NCBI GenBank assembly: GCA_934371135.1
Contig: CAKRNO010000011.1
Location: 1 to 48,084 of the forward strand
DNA: 48,084 nucleotides
Direction of reading: 5' to 3'
Origin: an uncultured Eubacteriales bacterium
Lineage (GTDB): Bacteria > Bacillota > Clostridia > Oscillospirales > CAG-272
Each line of letters starts with the position of its first letter. The first letter of the stretch is position 1. Made by a program: the position numbers and the translations under genes. The notes under the pieces were generated by a model. It searched no databases and was not told the DNA's origin. It was given only the letters and a program-made list of their open reading frames with translations. Positions 34,434 to 41,549 of this stretch are shown one piece after another.

Positions 34434-34608
34434 TGCCTGAAAGCAGGATGCCCGGGATGCCCGGCAGGGCACCCCGGCACCGCCGGGGTGCTTGGGTGAG
34501 CCCGTCGGGGAGCCGTGGGATAGTCCGCTTATCCCGGGAGTATATCCCCTGCACAAAGGGCGCATCTACGCTGCTTCGGAAAGCGATTTTACAATAGACG
34601 ATAAAATG
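34434..34608. other. Spacer after the beta-helix gene
   Basis: No gene seen. A nine-base stem (34469-34477 with 34483-34491) with a weak T run may end the beta-helix transcript; a terminator for the opposite kinase gene follows at 34609. Confidence 0.45.
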
Positions 34609-34637
34609 AGGCGGAGCCGCTTTTTGCGGCTCCGCCT
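34603..34637 (-). terminator. Terminator of the ROK kinase gene
   Basis: Arms 34609-34620 and 34626-34637 (twelve bases) with a five-base loop; on the minus strand they are followed by CATTTTAT. Same core as the terminator at 12031. Confidence 0.75.
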
Positions 34638-34662
34638 TGTACTGTTCGAATGTACGGAGGAA

Positions 34663-35622
34663 TTAAAGACCGAGACCGGCTGCACCGACGATGCCGGCGT
34701 CATTGCCCATTTCTGCGATCTTGATAACGGTCTTGTGCGCGTCGTCGCGGGTGTACTGCTCGCGGTCGACGATGGCTTGCAGGGGGTCGAGGAGATAATG
34801 CTTCTCGTTGCAGATGCCGCCGCCGATGGAGAGCACCTCGGGCTGGAAGATGTTGATCATGTTGGCGATGCCGCAGGCGAGGTAGGAGATGTAGGTATCG
34901 ACGACCTCGCTCGCCGCCTTGTCTCCGCGCCGCATACCGTCGAAGGCGGTGCGCGCCGTCACCTTACCGGTCGATTTCCATTCGTCCACCATGACGGAGG
35001 GGATGCCCTTGAGGGAGAGCTCCGTGACCTTCTCGCGCGTCATGTTGGTGAGCCCCGTCGCAGAGGAATAGGTCTCCCAGCAGCCGCGCCTGCCGCAGCC
35101 GCACTGCCGCCCGTCCTTGACGATGACGACGTGACCGAGCTCGCCAGCAGCAAAATTGAAGCCGGAGTAGATCTTGCCGTCGATGATGATACCGCCACCG
35201 ACGCCGGTGCCGAGCGTGATCATGACGCTGTTCTTCGTTCCGCGTGCCGCTCCGGCGAGTGCCTCTGCGAGGGCGGCGGCGTTGGCGTCGTTCTCGACGT
35301 AGACCTTCGGCACGGCGAGGTGACGCATGAACTCGCGCCCGATCTCAAAATGACGGAAAGGCAGGTTGCAGGAATATTCGACGACGGCGGTTTCCCGGTT
35401 GCATACCCCGGGGGAGGCGATGCCTGCATAGGCGACCTCGGAAAGCGGGATGCCCGCTTCGAAGAGGAGATCCCCGGCGAGCTTCGCCATGTCGGCGACG
35501 ATCGCTTCTGCACCGCGCTCGGGCAGGGTAGGCACGCTCCCTTTCCTGACGACCTTCATGGTTTCATCCACGATACCGACGGCAATGTTGGTGCCGCCGA
35601 GGTCAACTCCGATATAATACAT
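34663..35622 (-). CDS. ROK-family sugar kinase (glucokinase-like)
   Basis: A 319-residue cytoplasmic kinase that probably phosphorylates glucose or another hexose with ATP. It starts YYIGVDLGGTNIAVGIVD (phosphate-binding loop), has ENDANAAALAEAL and TLGTGVGGGIIIDGKIYSG, the histidine of GELGHVVI, and the zinc motif CGCGRRGCWE near residue 165. No DNA-binding domain is present, so it is an enzyme, not a ROK repressor. The start at 35622 follows AAAGGAG; an upstream in-frame ATG at 35688 lacks a binding site. It stands between the beta-helix gene and the sugar-uptake operon, and would trap the imported sugar. Confidence 0.92.
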   Translation of the reverse strand: MYYIGVDLGGTNIAVGIVDETMKVVRKGSVPTLPERGAEAIVADMAKLAGDLLFEAGIPLSEVAYAGIASPGVCNRETAVVEYSCNLPFRHFEIGREFMRHLAVPKVYVENDANAAALAEALAGAARGTKNSVMITLGTGVGGGIIIDGKIYSGFNFAAGELGHVVIVKDGRQCGCGRRGCWETYSSATGLTNMTREKVTELSLKGIPSVMVDEWKSTGKVTARTAFDGMRRGDKAASEVVDTYISYLACGIANMINIFQPEVLSIGGGICNEKHYLLDPLQAIVDREQYTRDDAHKTVIKIAEMGNDAGIVGAAGLGL

Positions 35623-35708
35623 GATGTACTGCTCCTTTATGATATGTTGATTGTATCTATGAGCCGGACGGGCAGGGGATACCCGCACCGACGGTCTGTA
35701 GCATAAGT

Positions 35709-35738
35709 ACTATAGCACACGCGCAGCCCCCGTGTCAA
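35709..35738 (-). promoter_or_regulatory. Promoter of the ROK kinase gene
   Basis: On the minus strand TTGACA (35733-35738) and TATAGT (35709-35714) with 18 bases between; predicted leader of about 80 bases. Confidence 0.75.
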
Positions 35739-36051
35739 TAAACACTTGGGCTCTCTCTGCGCATGGGACGTGGGCAGATGATCCATGATGCCCCCCACCC
35801 CGCCCATGGTAGAGTGTGTCTCTTTTCAGCCGTGTCTCCATAGCGGACGGTAGGCACTCCGCCGGGCTGCCCCGCGCCGCGCAAGGCGCCGGAGGAACGA
35901 AAATCAGAGCAGAGCGCCATTCCGGTACCACGTCGGGCAGAAACGAAAAAACGCGGCGTACAAAATGGGAGAGACGTTTTGTGCATAGCGCACAAAACAA
36001 AAAACGGCATCGCGGAGAGCAAATCATTCTTTACACATCCTTTCGGTTGAG

Positions 36052-36066
36052 GTAAGCGAAATTTAC
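36052..36066. promoter_or_regulatory. Candidate operator, copy 1
   Basis: GTAA-N7-TTAC palindrome (GTAAGCGAAATTTAC), matching the element at 36148-36162 at 12 of 15 positions. Both are followed by C. The paired spacing of 96 bases, about nine helical turns, would allow DNA looping. The binding protein is unknown. Confidence 0.45.
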
Positions 36067-36147
36067 CTATATTGAGCAATCGAGAAAAGAACGCAAGAAT
36101 TAAGACAAAGACGAGCCAGATAAATGCCATTATCGCGTTTTTAATGA

Positions 36148-36162
36148 GTAAATTAAATTTAC
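36148..36162. promoter_or_regulatory. Candidate operator, copy 2
   Basis: Perfect palindrome GTAAATT-A-AATTTAC, the better copy of the pair, in the AT-rich control region 150 bases before the operon promoter. Confidence 0.45.
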
Positions 36163-36297
36163 CGCCTTCGAAAGCAGTTGCATAAAGTGCGAAAGAGGCA
36201 CCGGGTGCGCTCCGACAAATGCGACAAGTTTGTGAAATTATTAACGAACTTAATAAGATTGCGTGAATAATCCGTGAAAACACGCATTTTGGCGCGA

Positions 36298-36326
36298 TTG
36301 ACAAACCGCGGCAGGTTTGTTATATT
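36298..36326 (+). promoter_or_regulatory. Promoter of the sugar-uptake operon
   Basis: Consensus TTGACA (36298-36303) and TATATT (36321-36326), exactly 17 bases apart. The leader is about 64 bases. A perfect palindrome fills the spacer (next entry). Confidence 0.85.
36301..36320. promoter_or_regulatory. Operator palindrome inside the core promoter
   Basis: ACAAACC (36301-36307) and GGTTTGT (36314-36320) are perfect inverted half-sites around six bases and cover the whole space between the -35 and -10 boxes. A protein bound here must block RNA polymerase, so this is a strong candidate for a substrate-released repressor site. The repressor gene is not in the window. Confidence 0.65.
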
Positions 36327-36396
36327 TGTGGTATCTTAAATGCGCGTGTACGCGTATGGCGCTCTCAATCGGAGAACTTTTTCGGAGGAAACACTC

Positions 36397-39300
36397 ATGA
36401 AAGCAAACAAATTTGTCCGTGCTCTGTGCTTGCTTCTGACGCTGACCTGCTGCGGCGGTGTACTGGTCGCTCTGCCCGTCGCTGCGGCAGAGAGCAGCTC
36501 GCAGGCAAACCTGTCGGACATGAAAAAATACCTTGCCGCAGATTCTTACGCGGCGTATATCGCCGACAAGACCAGCAAGGGGATCGGGTCCGCGAACGGT
36601 GACGTTCTCGTATCCACTCCGAATATGGAGGCTTCCTCGGAGGGCGCGAAGCGCATTGACAGCGAAGCCGCATGGCTGGACTATGTGGATCTCAATACGC
36701 GCAACTTTCATTACACCGGTGCGACGGAGAAAGATCATTCGAACGCGATCCTTTCTCCCTCCACCGGTGCTGCGGCGTTTGACATCGAGGTACCTGCCGG
36801 TGCCGCCGGTCTCTATTATATTGCCATCGAGTATTACTCCCTGACGAAGAACTCCAAGGTCAGCTCCATTGAGCGCAAGCTGTATATCGACGGTGCTCTG
36901 CCTTTTTCGGAGGCAAATCTGCTCTCGTTCAGCAAAGCGTGGGCGTACAGATATCTGCTGGGCACCGATGCCAATGGCAATGAGATTTATGCGGATGCGG
37001 ACTCGGTCGCGAACGCATGGGGTGAGGAGCACGGCAAATTCGGCTTCTCCGAGGATCTGAACCACAATGATCTGACGCCGACCATCACGCAGTACGGCCG
37101 CTGGCAGACCTATCTGTGCGCCGACTCCGACGGATATTCGAGCGACTACTATCGTTTCTACCTGTCGGAAGGGAAGCATACCATCACGCTGGATGCCATC
37201 CGTGAGGAGGTCGTGATCGGCGACGTTCTGGCGGTCCCGACGAACAACGCGGATTACAGCGTCCCGACCTACCGCGAATACCTTGAAAAGTATAAGGACC
37301 AGCCGGATGCACCTGCCGGCACGAAGGTGTCCTTTGAGGCAGAGAAGCCTACGCTCGTCTCCGACTCCTCGGTCGCCATGACGAACAATAAGAACTCCGC
37401 CATTACATCCCCCTCCTCGCCGTTCTCCGATCTCTACAACGTCATCGGCGCGAGCTCGTTCAGCAGCGTCGGTCAGTGGGCGGCATACAACTTCACCGTC
37501 CCGGCCAGCGGTATGTATGAGATCTCGCTGCGGTATCTCCAGTCTGCCCTCGAGGGGATGTTCATTTCCCGTACCATCCGCATCTCCTCCAACGGTGAGG
37601 GAGACGACCTCGGACGCTACGGTCTGCCGGACGGTACGGCAGAGCTGCCGTTCCGCGAGGTGTTCAACACCCGCTTCAATTATTCGAAGGACTGGCAGAT
37701 CTCGCCTCTGACGGACGGGAACGATACCTTTAAATTTTATTTCCAGGAGGGCGTGCACTACACGCTGTACTTCGAGGTCGGTCTCGGCGCTCTTGCCGAG
37801 CAGCTCCAGATCGTGGAGAATGCGATGACGGAGCTGAACAGCTGCTACCTCAGCATCCTCCGTCTGACCGGGTCGGACCCGGACGAGTACCAGGACTACA
37901 ACTTTGAGGACGCTCTGCCGGATGTCATGTATTCACTGAACAAGCAGGCGACCGTCCTTGAGGATGTCCGCAACGAGTTCGAGCGGATCTGCGGCTCCAG
38001 CGGCTCGCACCTCGCCACCCTCGAAAATGTCTACCGTTTGGTTTATACCATGACCGATGAGGATCAGATCGCGAAGAACCTCAAGAACTTCAAGACCTAC
38101 CTCGGTACGCTCGGTACATGGCTCTCCACCTCCAAGGCATCGACCCTGATCATGGACAACATCTCCGTGCAGGCGCCCGGCACCAAGGCACCCAAGGCGA
38201 ACGCAAACTTCTTCCAGTCCGCCTGGTACGAGATCCGCGCGTTCTTTGCCTCCTTCTTCACCGATTACGACCAGATGGGCGTGCGCGATGAGCAGGCACT
38301 CGGGGAAGAAGCGCTGATCGTCTGGATTGCCACCGGTCGTGACCAGAGCAAGGTCGTCCGCAGCCTGATTGACGCCGATTTCAGTGACTATTGTAAAGAA
38401 AAAGGATATAAACCTCTCGCCGTGTCTCTGAAGCTGGTCACGGCAGGTACGCTCCTCCCTTCCATCCTGGCGGGGAAGGGACCGGACGTCTATATGGGGC
38501 TCGACTCCGCGACGGTCATGAACTACGCCATCCGTGAGGCGGTGCTGCCGCTCCAGGACCAGGAGGGCTTCGCCGAGCATACGAGTGAGACCAAGTTCTC
38601 CAAATGCGCCATCGATTCGGTCACGCTGCTCAGCAAGACCTACGGCGTCCCGATGTCGATGTCCTTTGCCATGATGTTCTATCGTATGGACTTCCTCGTG
38701 GACATGATGGGCGACAACGCACAGGTGCCCCGTACATGGGATGATCTGCTTGCCCTCCTCCCCGATCTGCAGGCGAACAACATGGAGATCGGTCTCAACT
38801 ACACGCTCGCCCTGGATTTCTTCCTTTATCAGAATGGCGGGAATATGTGGCGCTACATCGATGACCCCGAGTACCAGGGGGCACAGATCGGGCTGGATAC
38901 CGATGAGGGGCTCCGCGCGTTCAAGTTCTGCTGCAGCCTGTACACCGACTACTCGTTCCCGGTATCGTACGATGCCGCGAACCGCTTCCGTACCGGTGAG
39001 ATGCCGATCGTCATTCAGGACTATGTGTCGCTCTACAACCAGCTGGTGGTGTACGCGACCGAGCTGGACGGCCTCTGGAGCTTCTCGCATATTCCGGGCG
39101 TCGAGCAGAGCGACGGCAGCATCAACTACACCGCTATCGCGAATGTATCTTCCGCTATTATTACAAAGAGCGCGCAGGAGCGCGCGAAGAAGACCGGGAC
39201 CGACCGCGTGGCAGAGGCATGGCACTTCGTCATGTGGTGCACGGAGGCGGATTATGTGAGCCAGTACTCCAACCGCATGGTCTCCATCCTCGGGCCGTCC

Positions 39301-39609
39301 GCAAAGTACGCCGCCGCGAACCTGCAGGCGTTCGACGATATGTCCTGGACCTCCGCCGAGCGCAACGCGATCCTTGAGCAGATCCAGCATCTGGACGCGA
39401 TTGTGAACTACCCCGGCTCGTACATCATCGGGCGCTATACCGACTTCGCCTTCTATGCCGCGGTCAACGACAATAAGGACGCGGTCGAGGCGCTCCGCAG
39501 CTACATTTCCGCCATCAACTCCGAGGTCACGCGGAAGCGTGAGGAATTCGGGATGAAGACGCTCGAGACCGGTGAGGTCCCGCCGTCCTACCAGAACGCC
39601 GGCAAATAA
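36397..39609 (+). CDS. Giant sugar-binding protein with carbohydrate-binding-like domains
   Basis: A 1,070-residue exported ABC binding protein, over twice the usual 420-450. The signal peptide ends near residue 31 (PVAAA-E); the cysteines at 18-19 lie in LTLTCCGG, not a canonical lipobox. Two beta-rich modules (about 65-275 and 310-460; FDIEVPAGAAGLYYIAIEYYSL and YNFTVPASGMYEISLRYLQS) resemble CBM6/35-type domains. A helical linker (about 465-590) leads to a family-1 binding protein (about 635-1060) with LPSILAGKGPDVYMGLDS, YGVPMSMSFAMMFYRMDFL and PRTWDDLLALLPDL. GGAGG precedes the ATG at 36397. It leads the operon with two permeases. It may catch long glycans at the surface for import; substrate unknown. 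Confidence 0.85.
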   Translation: MKANKFVRALCLLLTLTCCGGVLVALPVAAAESSSQANLSDMKKYLAADSYAAYIADKTSKGIGSANGDVLVSTPNMEASSEGAKRIDSEAAWLDYVDLNTRNFHYTGATEKDHSNAILSPSTGAAAFDIEVPAGAAGLYYIAIEYYSLTKNSKVSSIERKLYIDGALPFSEANLLSFSKAWAYRYLLGTDANGNEIYADADSVANAWGEEHGKFGFSEDLNHNDLTPTITQYGRWQTYLCADSDGYSSDYYRFYLSEGKHTITLDAIREEVVIGDVLAVPTNNADYSVPTYREYLEKYKDQPDAPAGTKVSFEAEKPTLVSDSSVAMTNNKNSAITSPSSPFSDLYNVIGASSFSSVGQWAAYNFTVPASGMYEISLRYLQSALEGMFISRTIRISSNGEGDDLGRYGLPDGTAELPFREVFNTRFNYSKDWQISPLTDGNDTFKFYFQEGVHYTLYFEVGLGALAEQLQIVENAMTELNSCYLSILRLTGSDPDEYQDYNFEDALPDVMYSLNKQATVLEDVRNEFERICGSSGSHLATLENVYRLVYTMTDEDQIAKNLKNFKTYLGTLGTWLSTSKASTLIMDNISVQAPGTKAPKANANFFQSAWYEIRAFFASFFTDYDQMGVRDEQALGEEALIVWIATGRDQSKVVRSLIDADFSDYCKEKGYKPLAVSLKLVTAGTLLPSILAGKGPDVYMGLDSATVMNYAIREAVLPLQDQEGFAEHTSETKFSKCAIDSVTLLSKTYGVPMSMSFAMMFYRMDFLVDMMGDNAQVPRTWDDLLALLPDLQANNMEIGLNYTLALDFFLYQNGGNMWRYIDDPEYQGAQIGLDTDEGLRAFKFCCSLYTDYSFPVSYDAANRFRTGEMPIVIQDYVSLYNQLVVYATELDGLWSFSHIPGVEQSDGSINYTAIANVSSAIITKSAQERAKKTGTDRVAEAWHFVMWCTEADYVSQYSNRMVSILGPSAKYAAANLQAFDDMSWTSAERNAILEQIQHLDAIVNYPGSYIIGRYTDFAFYAAVNDNKDAVEALRSYISAINSEVTRKREEFGMKTLETGEVPPSYQNAGK

Positions 39610-39645
39610 GCCGAGATCCACTGAAAGATCGTAAGGAGAAATATC

Positions 39646-40647
39646 ATGTCGAAACAAACTGTCGATACGATCGAAACGAGCACGCAGCCGGCACCGTCCG
39701 GTATGGCGGTCGATACCGTCCATCGCCCTGTTTCGAGGCGGGAAATGACACGCAGACAGTGGATCTGGAAGGAAATGAAGCGCAATAAGGTTGCTTATCT
39801 CATGGTAGGCCCCTTCATGGTGCTGTTCTTCGTCTTCACCATTCTGCCGGTTGCCCTTTCCATCGGATTCAGCTTCACGGACTTCAATATGCTGCAGACC
39901 CCGCATTTCAAGGGGCTGTCCAACTTCATCCGTCTGTTCACGCAGGACGAGATTTTCCTGAAGGCGTGTAAGAACACCTTGATTTTCGCGGCGGTGACGG
40001 GTCCCGTTTCCTACATCATGGCGCTCCTCATCGCGTGGTTCATTAATGAGTTGCCGCCGAAGGTCCGCGCGGTCGTGACGCTCGTTTTCTACGCCCCGTC
40101 CATTTCCGGTAACGTTTATATGATCTGGCAGACGCTGTTCTCCTCCGACTCCTACGGGTGGGTCAACGCCTGGGGCATCAAGCTCGGGATCATCAGCTCT
40201 CCGATCTTGTGGTTCAAGACGGAAGAATACGTCATGCCGCTCTGTATCGTCGTCGCCCTCTGGACGTCTCTCGGTACCACCTTCCTGGCGTTCATCGCGG
40301 GTCTGCAGGGCGTTGACCGCTCACTCTTTGAGGCGGGCGCCGTGGACGGCGTCAAGAACCGCTGGCAGGAGCTCTGGTATATCACGCTGCCGACCATGCG
40401 GCCGCAGCTGATGTTCGGTGCCGTCCTGTCCATCACGCAGTCGTTCGGCTTCGGCAGCATCGTCACCGCTCTCTGCGGTATGCCGTCTGTCAACTATGCG
40501 GCGCATACTATCATGCACTGTCTGGACGACTACGGCGGTCAGCGCTACGAGGTCGGTTACGCATCGGCGATTGCCGTATTCCTGTTCGTTATCATGCTGG
40601 CGTGCAACTTCGTTATCAAGAAAGCTTTGTCAAAGGTGGGCGAGTAA
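39646..40647 (+). CDS. Sugar ABC transporter permease, MalF type
   Basis: A 333-residue inner-membrane permease with six main helices after a 45-residue N-terminal cytoplasmic stretch (helices near 50-70, 105-130, 140-165, 205-230, 265-285, 305-325). The ATPase-contact EAA loop is EAGAVDGVKNRWQELWYITLP near residue 228. AAGGAGAAAT precedes the ATG. It pairs with the MalG-type gene that begins one base after its stop. The needed ATPase is not encoded in the window. Confidence 0.93.
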   Translation: MSKQTVDTIETSTQPAPSGMAVDTVHRPVSRREMTRRQWIWKEMKRNKVAYLMVGPFMVLFFVFTILPVALSIGFSFTDFNMLQTPHFKGLSNFIRLFTQDEIFLKACKNTLIFAAVTGPVSYIMALLIAWFINELPPKVRAVVTLVFYAPSISGNVYMIWQTLFSSDSYGWVNAWGIKLGIISSPILWFKTEEYVMPLCIVVALWTSLGTTFLAFIAGLQGVDRSLFEAGAVDGVKNRWQELWYITLPTMRPQLMFGAVLSITQSFGFGSIVTALCGMPSVNYAAHTIMHCLDDYGGQRYEVGYASAIAVFLFVIMLACNFVIKKALSKVGE

Positions 40648-40648
40648 T

Positions 40649-41536
40649 ATGGAGCAGACAAAATATAAAAAGATCCGTACTCGCGGTCACAAGGTTATTC
40701 TGAACCGGAGTGCCGGCGGTGACGTCGGAATCACCATCGTTCTGACGATCATGGGACTGTTCATGTTCCTGCCGATGTACTACGTTGTCATCCAGGCCTT
40801 CAAGCCGCTGGATGAGCTGTTCATGTTCCCGCCGCGTTTCTGGGTCATGAAGCCGACGTTCGCCAACTTCAAGGATCTGTTTACCCTGATGGGCGACTCG
40901 TGGGTGCCGTTCTCCCGCTACATATTCAACACGGTGTTCATCACCGCCTGCGGTACGGTAGGGAACCTGCTGCTCGCGTCCATGACGGCATACGCGCTTT
41001 CCAAGCTGCGTTTCCCGGGGCGTAACTTCATGTTCCAGCTCATCGTCATGTCCCTGATGTTCCACTCGACAGTCAACCAGGTGACGCACTTCATCATCCT
41101 GTCGTCCTTCGGCCTTGTCGATAGCTATCTCGCCATCATCCTCCCTGCGCTGGCGTCCACCCTCGGGCTTTATCTCATGAAGCAGTTCATGGAGTCCAAC
41201 GTGTCGGATGCCGTGCTGGAGAGCGCGCGCCTCGACGGCGCGAGCGAGTTCCGCATCTACTGGACGATTGCGATGCCGATGGTCAAGCCGGCATGGCTGA
41301 CGCTGATCATCGAGACCTTTAAAGGGCTGTGGAACACCGGCGCTTCCATCTACATTCATTCCGAGCAGCTTAAGACCTTTAACTACGCGATCGGTCAGAT
41401 CCTGTCCGGCGGTATTGCCCGTTCGGGCGCAGGTGCCGCCTCCACGGTCATTATGATGATCGTCCCGATCCTGATCTTCGTCATCAACCAGTCTAAAATC
41501 ATCGAGACGATGGGTTCGTCCGGTATGAAGGATTAA
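40649..41536 (+). CDS. Sugar ABC transporter permease, MalG type
   Basis: A 295-residue permease with six helices and the EAA loop ESARLDGASEFRIYWTIAMPMVKPA near residue 192. It begins one base after the MalF-type stop, with only a weak AAGGTGGG as binding site, so translation is coupled. The C-terminal SKIIETMGSSGMKD is typical for the family. Longer upstream reading in this frame overlaps the MalF-type gene and is rejected. Confidence 0.93.
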   Translation: MEQTKYKKIRTRGHKVILNRSAGGDVGITIVLTIMGLFMFLPMYYVVIQAFKPLDELFMFPPRFWVMKPTFANFKDLFTLMGDSWVPFSRYIFNTVFITACGTVGNLLLASMTAYALSKLRFPGRNFMFQLIVMSLMFHSTVNQVTHFIILSSFGLVDSYLAIILPALASTLGLYLMKQFMESNVSDAVLESARLDGASEFRIYWTIAMPMVKPAWLTLIIETFKGLWNTGASIYIHSEQLKTFNYAIGQILSGGIARSGAGAASTVIMMIVPILIFVINQSKIIETMGSSGMKD

Positions 41537-41549
41537 GGAGGTGCGCCCT

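Larger units (their letters stand above)
35740..36297. other. Long regulatory spacer, AT-rich in its second half
   Basis: About 560 bases with no credible gene: a 189-codon frame on the minus strand has no ribosome binding site. The part from about 36030 is far richer in A and T than the rest of the window. It holds a hairpin (35976-35984 with 35990-35998), twin 15-base palindromic elements at 36052 and 36148, and a CGTG-AAAA-CACG palindrome at about 36273. It looks like the control region of the divergent kinase and sugar-uptake transcripts. Confidence 0.55.

Noticed and set aside
35735..36304. Minus-strand 189-codon frame with a hydrophobic stretch in the kinase-uptake spacer
   Set aside because: No ribosome binding site near any ATG, and it overlaps the kinase promoter and the operator elements. 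The hydrophobic part comes from AT-rich regulatory DNA.
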